Positions 1 through 9,866 of a stretch of 64,000 nucleotides of DNA are shown piece by piece. The position numbers and the translations under genes are program-made. This stretch comes from Simmondsia chinensis (lineage: Eukaryota > Streptophyta > Magnoliopsida > Caryophyllales > Simmondsiaceae). Under the pieces are notes generated by a model. That model saw only the letters and a list, made by a program, of their open reading frames with translations. It was not told the DNA's origin and ran no database searches. The DNA lies in contig JAGTTD010000008.1 of the NCBI GenBank assembly GCA_018398585.1, positions 24,265,172 through 24,329,171 on the forward strand, in the 5' to 3' direction. Position 1 is the stretch's first letter. Each line of letters begins with the position of its first letter.

Positions 1-1041
1 TGAAGGATCGGTGGCAACTCCATCAGCAGAGATCACATGGCCGAGGTATTCTAGATGTGTTTGGGCAAATGAACACTTGGATAGCTTAGCAAACAATTTA
101 TGCTTACGCATGAGCAAAAATACCTCTCTCAAATGTTTCAAATGTTCCTCAAAGGTTGCACTGTAAATGAGGATGTCATCGAAGAAGATCAATACAAATT
201 TCCTAAGAAATTGTTTGAAAGTATCATTCATGAGAGCCTGGAATGTAGCAGGTGCGTTGGTCAAGCCAAATGGCATAACCACAAACTCAAAATGTCCATG
301 ATGCGTCCGGAAGGCAGTCTTATACACATCAGGCTCACTAACTCTGATCTGATGGTAACCTTGTCCAAGGTCCAGCTTGGAGAAGACTTGAGCCCCATAC
401 AATTCATCCAACAAGTCATCTATAACTGGTATAGGGAACTTGTCCTTCACAGTCATAGAGTTAAGTTGCCTATAATCAATACACATGCGTGCTGTACCAT
501 CTTTCTTCTTCACAAGTATGACCGGGGAAGCAAATGGACTATGACTAACTTGTATGAAGTTAGTCTCAAGCAATTCATCTACTTGTTTCTCTATTTCAGT
601 TCTGTGAGCATGAGGATGTCTATAGGTTCTGATCTTCACAGGCTCTGCCCCCTCCTTGAGAGGAATCTCATGATCGAAACTCCTTTTAGGAGGCAATGAC
701 TTAGGCACTTCGAAAACATCTTCAAATTCAGCTACCAGGTTCTGCACTTCAAGTTCTGTGATGGCATTTAGTTCTACTGATGCAATGGCAAACAATTGGC
801 CAACCCATTGATAAGCACACCCTTGAAGACCCTTCTTGAGCTTACTGCCTTTAATGACTTGCAAATGAGTTGGTTCAGCAATCCCTTACAGTGTAACTTT
901 GGATCCTTGAACATCAAATGATACTGAGAGGTTTGCATAATCAAACAATACCGGGCTATAGGATCTCATCCAATCCACCCCAAGCACCATGTCACACCCT
1001 CCCAAAGGAAGGATTCTAAAGTCGTAGCTGAACTTACGGTC
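1..1041 (-). pseudogene. Gypsy A reverse transcriptase region
   Basis: Minus-strand translation gives a well-preserved Ty3/gypsy RT. Visible blocks include KKKDGTARMCIDYRQLN, DLGQGYHQIRV, the MPFGLTNAPATFQ block, and the active-site block FFDDILIYSA (about 150-190), followed by EYLGHVIS near base 40. Upstream, 700-1040, is the protease-RT linker with the gypsy motif GGCDMVLGVDWM. A stop lies near 886 and another at 1042-1044, so it cannot be read through from protease. RNase H and integrase would lie left of the window. Confidence 0.9.
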
Positions 1042-1791
1042 TTACATCAGCCAAGAGAATCCTTGGCATTTGTTCTGGGTGGTCACTGTCTTCCCATCAG
1101 CAACTGTAACTGCAAGCGGGTGTGTTTTGATCACCTCATGCCCCACTTTCTTGACCACCTTGGGATCTATGAAACTATCAGTACTCCCACTATCAATGAG
1201 AATGATAATGGATCTCTTACAAGCTATTCCTCTAATCCGGATTGTACTATGAGCCCCATTGCCAGTGAGAGCCTTAACAGAAATCTCAATCGCAGCATCA
1301 TCTAGACTTTGCACACTTTCCTGATCAGACTCAGTATCCTCATCCACAATTTCCACTTCATCAAGGTGTTCATCAGCATTAGTACCTTCCACAGCCATGA
1401 GGAACCTGGGATTGCACCTGTGACCAAACTGATAAGGCTGATTACAACGAAAGCACAACTTCTGCTGCGGTTTGTCCTCTCCCCTATTGGATCTGTTTCT
1501 GCTCGAATTCTGCTGAAATCTAGAGGTACTTCCATGAGATCTAGAAGTCTCACCTGCTGTTATGACCGTGGCCTTATAGAGTTTTGCTTTAGAAAAAGCT
1601 GTGGATAAATCAATTGGATCAACAGCCTTAACTAAGTTATTCAACTTGGGCTTCAATGCACTTATGAAAGCTGACACATAGTAGGATTCAGATGCTTCTA
1701 TTTCAGTCACAATGCTAGCTCGAAGATTCTCAAACCTAGTCATGTACTCTTTGACAGTTGAATCTTGCTTCACTTTGTTAAATTTATCCAC
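1042..1791 (-). pseudogene. Gypsy A gag C-terminus, zinc knuckle and retropepsin
   Basis: The minus-strand frame of 249 codons starts in the end of the gag domain (FENLRASIVTEIEASE, near residues 20-35). It passes through an Arg/Ser-rich stretch, then a zinc knuckle (CFRCNQPYQFGHRC, near residues 110-125), an acidic linker, and a retropepsin with the catalytic DSGST motif (near residue 200). This is the usual plant gypsy gag-PR arrangement. It ends at a TAA (1042-1044) where related elements continue into RT, so the polyprotein is broken. Confidence 0.9.
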
Positions 1792-1799
1792 AATATCAC

Positions 1800-2759
1800 T
1801 ATCATCCTCATCACTATATCGAACACATAAGGCTTGGAAAATTCATACCAAGTAATGGAAGGTCTACTTCTAATCAAGCTATAAAACCACACTTCATGAT
1901 CACCAAGCAAATACACAGCCGCAATTTGCACTTTTTCTGATTCATCAATTTGATAAAAAAGGAAATAACACTCACACCTTCTCAGCCATGAATGAGGTTG
2001 CTTTCCATCAAATGCATCAATCTGTACTCTCGGCTGTCTGTGATTGTTGCTTCAACTATTAGATGATTCCTCATTGCTGCCAGATCATGGATGTTGCCAA
2101 GAATCAGGAGGTCTGTCCGGCTGACCAGCACTGACCCCTTGATTTCTGAAAGTCGGATCCATTCCTGCTGTTCGACCCTCTGCAACTTCAGTCCAGTTTG
2201 AATGTCGACATCGATCTTGCTCATTGCGCTCAGGTCTTTCAGGAATAACTGCCTCCTGTGACCCAACATGAACTCCCTCATCACGAATTAATGTCTCAGC
2301 TCTCACAGAAGTACCAGCCTGAAGCATACTAGCTGGTATCAAAGGATCCAGAACCAATGGAGGATTAGGCCTCCTGAACTGCTCCCGCATTTCAGCTAAT
2401 TTCACATCCAACTGCTGTAATTTACGATCAAACCTCATTGCAATCTTCTCTTCCAGCTCTTGTGTCTGTCGTGTGAGCTGATCAGAGAATTTCAATTCAA
2501 CCTGTTGAGATCGTTGTTCCAATTTCTCCTCCCATTGCTGCTGAAACATCTAAAATGATTCCACTTACGACACTTTGAGTCGATCGATCATGTATTCACT
2601 CCAAGCCTTAAATTGATTCTCCAAAACATTCTTTGTAACCACCTCCTGACCTGCAGGATCATGGCCACCAATTGCTTCAGACACCGGGGGTCTGGAAGCT
2701 GCTCTAGCAGCAGCTGATCTGGTGGTTACACCACCGGCCACCGCTGTTTCGGCTGACAT
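1800..2759 (-). pseudogene. Gypsy A gag N-terminal part (degenerate)
   Basis: The likely gag start is the ATG whose complement ends at 2759, 33 bp inside the primer site. It opens MSAETAVAGGVTTRSAAA, a low-complexity N-terminus common in plant gypsy gag. A stop follows after 64 codons. The next segment (2085-2549) is rich in Gln and Glu and looks like a coiled coil. The 1800-2084 segment still shows gag blocks such as DGKQPHSWLRRCECYF and DHEVWFYSLI but is interrupted. Identity rests on position and on these blocks. Confidence 0.8.
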
Positions 2760-2791
2760 TGCTTATTGCTACTGAATTTGGGAAGCCACGA

Positions 2792-2804
2792 GGCTCTGAT
2801 ACCA
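2792..2804 (-). other. Primer-binding site of gypsy A (initiator tRNA-Met type)
   Basis: On the minus strand this reads TGGTATCAGAGCC, the complement of the 3' end of plant initiator tRNA-Met. It sits two bases inside the LTR, the normal position for minus-strand DNA priming. It fixes the element orientation as minus. Confidence 0.93.
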
Positions 2805-2806
2805 AT

Positions 2807-3120
2807 TGTTAAGATCTAGATTGAATCTTGATCTTAACTTAAGGGGAAAAGAGTAAGGGATGAGGAAGAATTGAAAGTAGATGAGGAAATAGAGAGATTA
2901 AGATGAGAAAAGAAGTTTATCTCAAGGAGATAGGTAAATTTCATTGAATACCTCAAAATTACATAAGATCACTCTATTTAAAGGTAAATTGAAACAAGCC
3001 ATAAAATCCCTTGCTTAAACTAGACTCCCACCAAAAACACTACCGGAAGCCAAGCCTAACTAACTTTGGCGCCTAAATTGCTTAATTCAAACCCGGCTAA
3101 GACTTAAGTGTCTTATTACA
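2807..3120 (-). repeat. 5' LTR of gypsy A
   Basis: On the plus strand it starts TGTTAAGATC, directly beyond the primer site, and ends TCTTATTACA, giving the expected TG...CA termini. Length is 314 bp. The second LTR is outside the window, so the right border is inferred from the termini alone. Confidence 0.75.
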
Positions 3121-3206
3121 TCAAAATATCAAAGGAAAACGTAACATAATACTTATTTTTATCAAAAGGATATTTGATGTATTATAATTTGCTGAACTTT
3201 TAATTA

Positions 3207-3530
3207 AGATAGGATCCGAGATGGGATCCTACTTATTGAATCCAATTTAACACAAATCCAATCCAATCACAATATTGAATCCCATAGTTATGAGATAGCT
3301 AGATCGCTATCCCGGATTGTATATATATGTAAAGTATAACCCTAATCGCAAGTATAGAAGAGGGAGGGGGGGGGGGGGGGGGGGGGGGGGGGTTAGGAGA
3401 GTACACTTATTTATACTAAGTAAGGCTAGTTAGTTATGATGAAGTGATGTCGGTACTGAAGTGGCTAGTTGATAAGCCTAGTTGAGCTGGGGAACCCGGT
3501 TGGCGAGTGGACGCAGTGCCATTCGTGACA
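3207..3530 (-). repeat. 3' LTR of gypsy B
   Basis: Aligns along its length with the LTR at 16836-17216: shared blocks include GATAGGATCCGA, CACAAATCCAATCCAATCAC, GTAAAGTATAACCCTAAT and GGCTAGTTAGTTATGATGA. It ends in CA at 3530. Compared with its partner, about 80 bp in the middle are replaced by a run of G. The first base pair is AG rather than TG. Confidence 0.92.
3366..3392 (+). repeat. Poly-G tract of 27 bases
   Basis: An uninterrupted run of 27 G inside the left LTR of gypsy B. The partner LTR has a mixed purine-rich sequence here instead. The run length may be unreliable in assembly. Confidence 0.9.
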
Positions 3531-3531
3531 A

Positions 3532-3552
3532 TACCCCCCATAGGACTTGACC
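3532..3552 (+). repeat. Left target-site duplication of the 5S-headed SINE
   Basis: A 21-bp segment (begins tacccccc, ends gacttgacc) repeated at 12226-12246 with 18 of 21 matches; all three differences are transitions. It overlaps the polypurine tract next to the 3' LTR of gypsy B, so the SINE entered the element at that tract and duplicated it. Confidence 0.85.
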
Positions 3553-3672
3553 AAAGAGGTTACCAACACACTGTCACCAGATCTTATTAAAACTCCGAAG
3601 TTAAGCGTGCTTGGACGAGAACAATATCAGGATGGGTGACTTCCTAAGAATACCTCACCCTTAGGTTGGAGG
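3553..3672 (+). mobile_element. 5S rRNA-derived SINE, left part (5S head)
   Basis: About 110 bp align with plant 5S rRNA from near its 5' end, including ACTCCGAAGTTAAGCGTGCT and GGATGGGTGAC. The three internal RNA polymerase III promoter parts of 5S genes are recognisable: box A (3598-3615), intermediate element (3628-3634) and box C (3631-3649). The 5S part fades out near 3660, and a short segment matching the RTE LINE tail (aggttgg, 3663-3669) follows. Copia C1 begins at 3673; the rest of the SINE resumes at 12107. Flanking 21-bp duplications show it moved as a unit. A diverged 5S gene alone would not explain the tail or the duplications. Confidence 0.82.
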
Positions 3673-5903
3673 TGTTGGGAAAAAGAATATGAATTTTGTT
3701 GAAAAATAAACTCTGATGCCGATTATTGGGTTCATAGTTTTCAACTATCGTCACAACAGTAGGCACCTATTAGAGCACTTAGAGTATGAGACTCTTCTCT
3801 TTACCTAAGCCCCTGGTCGGAGAGTCTAGTGACACCTCATGTGCGAGAGTTCCCGGGAATAGATTTATCTCTATAAACCCTTTGCCCTAATACTAGTTGT
3901 TGGGATAAATTTAAAAAATTCTCCTTAATTTTATAAAGTTTACACAGCGGAAGGGGTTTAGAATTCATAATTCTAACCTGTGTTGATTTAAAATTCCTAA
4001 TTTTAAATCTACAGTTTTAAATTTATAATTTAAATCTACATATCTAAATTCTTAATTTAGATCTACAGGCCTTTTACTCAAATACTTTCATAATAATACA
4101 TAAACTTAAACAAGCATAATAATGAATACTGTTAATAAATAGAAGAATAAGGAAAGAAGAACATATATGGAATTGCTCCAATAATAAAGAATACCAAGAA
4201 AATCGAGACCCCGCGATCTTCCACGCAATGACCTCGAACTACCCAGAGGGTGGGCTCCAAAAAATTTTAAACCGAGGAAAGAAAAATTTCAACCAAAATT
4301 TTTCTCTCCAATTAGGTTTCCGAAATAATTTTCAGAAACCCAAAAAATTAATTTCAATTGAATGCCAAACCTCTGGAATAGGTACCCCAATTTATAGTGG
4401 TGTACCGGAGCGAAATATAGGCTGATTTTTTATGTGGGATTTGCCCAGTTAAAATCAAAACGCATCGTTTCAGGTTAATAATGGTCAAAACGCCGCGTTT
4501 CACTTAAGCAAAAGCCCACATGTTTTTTGGCTTATCATGGCTTGCCATGTGGCGGCACGCGATTGGTCGGCGCCCAAAGGTGAGGATCATGCCCTGACAC
4601 GTGTCGTGCGTTGGTTGGCCGATACGCGTAGACACGGATTGATACCTGTGCGTGTATATTTTGTGATTTTTTTTTCTTTTTTTTTGGGCTTTGTTTCTCA
4701 CATGTAAAAATTCATCTTATGAATTTTAATTTTCCAAAATTATTTTATTTTATAATTTTTAATTTTTATTCATCTCATGAATAATGTTTGGCAAAATTAA
4801 TTTACCCATCTTATGAATAAATAATTCATCTCATGAATTCTTTAATATTTTTTCGATGGCAAAAAATATAGAGGCTTGCGCAGGGACCTCGGGGACAATT
4901 TAAATCTAGCTCCAAATGGGTTAAATTAATTATCTCATGAAATAATTTAATTACCATTTAATGAGACTTAACTCCACTAAATAAATCTCACTATACTCCA
5001 GACTTAAATTATTTATTCGATATCTCCCTAATGGACTGTATTTATGAGAAAAATCCCTCCACTAGATGTCAATGACAAAGGATAAATATAACCACTACCA
5101 TTATCCTTCTCACAGTTTCTCCATTAGTTACCGACTCTCCCTTCACTAAATAATTCATTTATACTTGAACATATTCATAGTATAAATTCCAATTGTCAAA
5201 CACTTAGAATACTTTGGCCAAAGTTTTTGAACTATTTAAATATTTGCGAATCACCTAAGGGGACATCTGTATCTCATAAGAGACTGTAAATTCCCTATTG
5301 AATACCCAATCCTTGTCACACTTCATGCCGCTATCCAGTGTACGTGGGATTTCAGTTATTCGTTTAGACCTTACTTATAGTATACCAAAGTAACTAATGC
5401 TCCATGTACAAGTGCATGATATCCTCAGGATTCAAAGTCGTCATTCAAACAGTACATCGTGAATCACTCATCTCCTATAGTAGTCTAGAAATAAGTAACC
5501 CACATGGTCCAACTCAGTGTGTCAATCTTATTAAACACACTAACCTAACACTTTTGGATCTCCATCCACAGGACCAAGATAAGTTATCTAAAGTATCACA
5601 TTATAGTCTTAACATACAAGTGATCCAAACTTGTCTTCGACTACGAGTCTTTCAAACAACAATCCATACCATTTGTTCGTAGTCTATTTGTGGCTTAGTC
5701 TCATAAACCACTTAGAACAAACATGTAAATTGCAGTCTGAAGACTGCACCCATCTCATGGATGTCTCCCAAAAGAAAACCACATGCAGTATAAATGCTCG
5801 CTTACACAAATTTAACTAGGAAATGACTGGGACTTCAATTTTATTTATTAATTAAAATAATATATTCAGAATAAATCTAGATTTCAGGACACTGCTCCTA
5901 ACA
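3673..5903 (-). repeat. 3' LTR of copia C1
   Basis: Starts TGTTGGGAAAAAG and ends CTCCTAACA. It aligns with 9867-12106 over its whole length. It contains several copies of the palindromic motif attcatctcatgaat and an AT-rich repeat of about 30 bp near 4000-4080. The first 222 bp (3673-3894) are missing from the related LTRs of copia F, which start at the internal TGTTGGGAT equivalent near 3898. Confidence 0.92.
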
Positions 5904-5918
5904 ATCTCCCACTTGTCC
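5904..5918 (-). other. Polypurine tract of copia C1
   Basis: On the minus strand it reads GGACAAGTGGGAGAT directly before the 3' LTR. It is the plus-strand DNA primer site. The same sequence occurs in copia E (50073-50087) and, less perfectly, in F (45936-45955). Confidence 0.85.
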
Positions 5919-5929
5919 TAAATTTAATT

Positions 5930-6960
5930 TATGACAAAGTCTATACTCACCCCTTTTAAGTTTGAACCAAAGGTCTACTGAGCCTAACCCTTAGTGAGCA
6001 CAATTAATCTATTGTGTAGTCAGCAATATAATACTGCTTGACATTCCTCTCACTAATGGCTCCCACTCCAAGGGTAAAGACATGCTTAGACGTCGAACGT
6101 CTATCATATATATTTGACTGGAAGTCTTAAAACAATATATCCAACTGGAACCAGCTCGTCACTTTAAAAGATCAGCATATAACTTCTAGTCCTTCTTAAG
6201 TACTGCAGAAGACGCTTCATTACCACCTGGAGCATCGGACCCAAGTTAGACTGACACCTGCTTACTGTACCACAGCATAGCAAATATCTGGTCTCATACA
6301 CAGCATGGCATACATGAGGCTCCCACTGCCAAAGCATATGGAATATTCCTCAACTATTCCTCATCTTGAGGTGCCATGGAATACTGCTCTAAAGAGAAAA
6401 AGGGACTCCATGCCTGAAAGGGAAAAAAAAAAAAAAAAAAAAAACCTTTCTTAGAGTCCTCCATGCAATACCTTGACAATATTTTGTCCATATAAGTGAC
6501 TGGAGAGAGATCCAACGTCCTACTCTCATGACCTTGCAGAAGCTTAATCCTAAGAGTAGAGTTGCCTTCTCCTATGTCCTTCATATCAAGCTATCCTGAC
6601 AACCACCCCTTTACAGCTAATGACACCCCTACATTATTCTCAATGAGTAGTATATCATTGACGTATAATACTAAGAAAGTCACTACTTTCTCTTAATATA
6701 GATGTACACTCATGGATCGATCAACCAATTGCTCAAAACTATAACACTTGATTGCTTCATTGTGGCTAAAGGGATCAGATTCAAAACCACGGTTAACAAC
6801 TAAGGCTCCCGCTATGAACCTGTCAGGTGTCCTGACAATCCTTCTACCACACCTAAGCTCTCGCGCGCCTGGAACATTCTCATTCCTATCAGTAGGTGCA
6901 TCTAATGCATCCATTATGTCTTAAGTTCTGTCTAACTGTTCGGAATTTTTGTCAATGTCC
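5930..6960 (-). pseudogene. Copia C1 reverse transcriptase remnants
   Basis: Two minus-strand pieces resemble copia pol. One at 6693-6914 starts MDALDAPTDRNENVPGARE and matches a segment of copia F at 46774-47001. One at 6354-6584 has the late RT block MKDIGEGNSTLRIKLL and TYMDKILSRY. The join between them deletes most of RT (from after AIK to near VTFLVLYV). A 22-base poly-A run (6423-6444 on the plus strand) interrupts the second piece as a phenylalanine run. Clearly non-functional. Confidence 0.8.
6423..6444 (+). repeat. Poly-A run of 22 bases in copia C1 pol
   Basis: Homopolymer inside the former RT/RNase H coding region; it looks like slippage expansion because the flanking minus-strand codons (SKKGF, then FPFQAWSP) otherwise match copia pol. 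Confidence 0.85.
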
Positions 6961-7259
6961 TTTTTATGCTATTTTATTTTTGCTTTTGTAGTTTACTTAC
7001 AAAATTCTTCTCTAAGTATTTCGCATTTTTCACGTATAGAAGGAGAAAAACATTAATAAATCATAAACACATGTTCCTTAGTAAATAAAAATTTTATTTC
7101 TTGTAATAAAGGTTCACAACCATATTCAAACTGAATAACAATTATTTGTCAAACCACATAAATCAAATTCATGTCCAATGCAAGGACAAATCAATAAAAA
7201 TTTTTAAGAAGCAAAAACAAAATTCTAACACTAAAATCTAAGCTATTGCTTCCTACTAC

Positions 7260-8160
7260 TGAGACTGCTACTCTTGTACAGCCTTTAGTTGTCAGGTACA
7301 GCGCCCATCATGTAGTCTCCTGGTTGGCCTGAGCCCCTGTAACATATTATAGACTTGGTCAGTTGAACCTGAGTCCACACACCGGGAATCTAGGGGACTC
7401 GCAACTGCACAAGGCTCAAATCAGTGTGATATCAACATACTTTCACCAGATAGTTTAGCAGTCTTTGCAGGAAGAGTAGCCATGTCCTTTACGTAGTTCT
7501 TTCCGCAAAAGTAACACTTTCCTTTTGCTGGCTTTTTGTTAGGATTAGTCCCTACACTAGCAACCTTGCATTTGCCTTTCTTTCCAGTCGGTCTCTTATT
7601 CTACCTGCTCCCACTAGTCCTCGATACCTGAGTCAAGTGGACACTCCCCTTGGCTCGCATAACACCCTCTGCTACCTGTAGCTCTTTCATCAGCTCAGGT
7701 AATGAATAATCCTTATTATTCATGGTGCAGTTTAGCTTGAACTGAGTGAAAGAGCTGGACAGAGAGCTGAGGATGATGTCCTGTTGACGCTGACTATCAA
7801 TAATAGCACCTATAATCTCCAACTTAGACAAGCACGCCATTATTTTCATGACGTGCTCTTGAACTGGGGACCCTTCTGACACCCTCATGCTCAAGAACTT
7901 CCCCATCAACTCTTGCCTAGATGCCCTATCTTGACCACCAAACATTTTCTTTAAATGTTTGATCATCTCAGCTACTGTTTCCATCTCAAGCATTTGATGC
8001 TTGAGTACATTGGTCACAGAGGCCAAAATGTGGCATCTGGCTAACTCATTAGCCTTATTCCAGCATTCATAATGCTCTTTAATAGCAGTTGTAGAATTAT
8101 TAGCAGGCACTGTAGGTCGAGCTTTAGTGAGAACAAACTTATATGAGTCATGTATAATGC
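7260..8160 (-). pseudogene. Copia C1 gag with protease remnant
   Basis: The minus-strand frame 8110-7601 (169 codons) is a copia gag of the UBN2 type: KEHYECWNKANELARCHI, then LKKMFGGQDRASRQELM and VSEGSPVQEHVMKIM. In-frame codons continue upstream of the first ATG as DSYKFVLTKARP, so the true start is upstream and has been lost. Beyond 7600 a zinc knuckle is reduced to CYFCGKNYVK without the His and last Cys. A protease motif VDSGSTD remains near 7360-7380. Integrase is absent. Confidence 0.85.
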
Positions 8161-8249
8161 AACGGTATATATTCTTTCAAATTTAGCATACACAATAAGT
8201 CATATATCCGCCAAATTGTACTATCATGCATACAACGATGACCCAAACA

Positions 8250-8645
8250 CACCACTCCTTACTCCCTAACTGCGGGGTTGCACGAAACTAGCTCGGGTGA
8301 GAACTATTCTCAATTAACCTGTTTTCTTGTAACCCTTACTAAATATGATTGGCTCACCACTTTACTTTAGTTTCTAACATGACACAACAGAGCTTCTCGG
8401 GGAGGCTAATGCATCACACTAGTCAAGTGTAAACCATTACTTAAACCTCCATATAAATATACAAAATACTCAACGGCAGCATGGTCGCATCGCTTCTTTG
8501 CATTTTGGTTTATCACAACAGAAGTCTAACCCTATAATCTGCAAACCAGCATCCTCCGCAGGAAGGTCTATCAATCCACTATACTGCTAGACCGATAATG
8601 AAGACCGTGAGGTTATAACAATTGAAACCTCGCTCCCACTTGATT
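8250..8645 (-). other. Conserved copia leader segment
   Basis: Non-coding stretch upstream of gag in copia C1. Read on the minus strand it contains AGTGGGAGCGAGG, GTCTAGCAGTATAG, GGGTTAGACTTCT, and TTAATTGAGAATAGTTCTC in this order. The same ordered blocks appear twice in copia E (40983-41463 and 41464-41880). No ORF accounts for the conservation. Confidence 0.7.
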
Positions 8646-8686
8646 TTTATAACTAGTGGTTTTTAATTAACTTGTATATATAACCT

Positions 8687-9357
8687 GGATTATCTCATAA
8701 AATCTCATTCTAAAATTAACCAAAATTAATTAATTAATTCAAAATATTATCATTTTACAATATCGATTATCTCATAATTTTGCTTTAGAATCTTACTCCA
8801 AATTTATTCAATAAAATTAATTAATTAATTTTACCTTTTAAAAACGTTACCATGGATTATCTTATAACCTATTATTTAGAATCCCATTCTAAAATTAAAT
8901 AAATTAATATAAATTAATTTAACTATTTTAATTTAAAATAATACCAAAATTTAGATTATTTTATAATCTATTTTTAGAGTTTAATTCTAAAATTAAATTA
9001 ATTAATAAAATTAATTTTATTTAAAATAGTAATGTCCTAAAATTTAGACTATCACATAGTCCACTATAGAATCTCATTCTAAGAGTTAAATAAGCTTAGA
9101 CTATCAAATAGTCTAATTCAGAATCTTATTCTAAAATTTAATTAATAAAATTAAGATTTTATTTTAAAAATAAAGTTAACGATTTAGACTATCTTATAGT
9201 CTATTTTAGAATCTTAATCTAAGACCAATTTAAAAATAACTTTTATTTAAAATAATACTGATTTACAACTTAGATTATCTCATGATCTAATTTAGAATCT
9301 CAATCTAAAAGAAAATTAATTAATAAAATAATTAATTTATAATTATTATGTAATTCA
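8687..9357. repeat. Degenerate tandem repeat in the copia C1 leader
   Basis: About eight units of 55-95 bp. Each carries a short palindrome of the type GATTATCTCATAATC or GACTATCTTATAGTC, followed by AGAATCTNATTCTAAAATTAA and an AT-rich spacer. Units start near 8687, 8763, 8853, 8950, 9044, 9097, 9183 and 9270. It lies between the primer site and gag, in the RNA leader. Confidence 0.75.
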
Positions 9358-9851
9358 GTACTGACGTCTACACGTCCCAAAAATAAAATAATAAAAAAAT
9401 TTTAATTTTTTTATTGCTGACGTCAGCATCTGCTAACAATTTTTTTAAAATTAAAATATTTAATTTTAAAATAAATTAAATCTAATCTCATTAGATTAAT
9501 TTTATCCATTATTATCAAAAATATTTGAATCTAATCTTATTAGATCAATTTTGTCCGATTTCGTAAATCATGACTGAGAATGTACAATCTCATTATACGA
9601 ACAACATAATCACAAATTTATGGGTTGTTCCTAATTAATGATTAATTCATTAATGATTTAAATAATTTAAATCCTTACTTTAAAACAGTCTAATTAACAA
9701 TTAATTACATTAATGATTTAAACAATTCAAATCACTAATTCAAACAAAATTTTCCTTCTTTAATAAAATCTCTATATTATTAAATCGTAAATCTATTTAT
9801 TTTTGATTTTATTATATCTATTTATGTATATTATGAATGTAATCAGAGGCT

Positions 9852-9864
9852 GGCTTTGATACCA
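9852..9864 (-). other. Primer-binding site of copia C1
   Basis: Reads TGGTATCAAAGCC on the minus strand, one base different from the canonical initiator tRNA-Met site, two bases from the LTR. Confidence 0.88.
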
Positions 9865-9866
9865 AT

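Larger units (their letters stand above)
1..3120 (-). mobile_element. Ty3/gypsy LTR retrotransposon A, left end outside window
   Basis: Read on the minus strand, this is the 5' part of a gypsy element: LTR (2807-3120), tRNA-Met primer site (2792-2804), gag, protease and reverse transcriptase. The remaining pol region and the 3' LTR lie beyond base 1. The order PR before RT, with no integrase between them, is the gypsy order. The reading frame is broken several times (gag stops, a stop after protease, a further stop before RT), so this copy is not autonomous. Because the left end is missing, no target duplication can be checked; the five bases right of the LTR are tcaaa. Confidence 0.93.

Noticed and set aside
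100..699. Plus-strand frame of 199 codons
   Set aside because: Exact antisense of the gypsy A reverse transcriptase; no independent similarity.
3553..3665. Functional 5S rRNA gene
   Set aside because: Many substitutions against 5S rRNA, no tandem 5S array or proper terminator, and the segment is part of a unit bounded by target duplications.
3553..3672. Cassandra-type TRIM (5S sequence inside an LTR)
   Set aside because: No LTR pair, primer site or polypurine tract belongs to this segment; a 21-bp duplication and an RTE-type tail fit a SINE instead.
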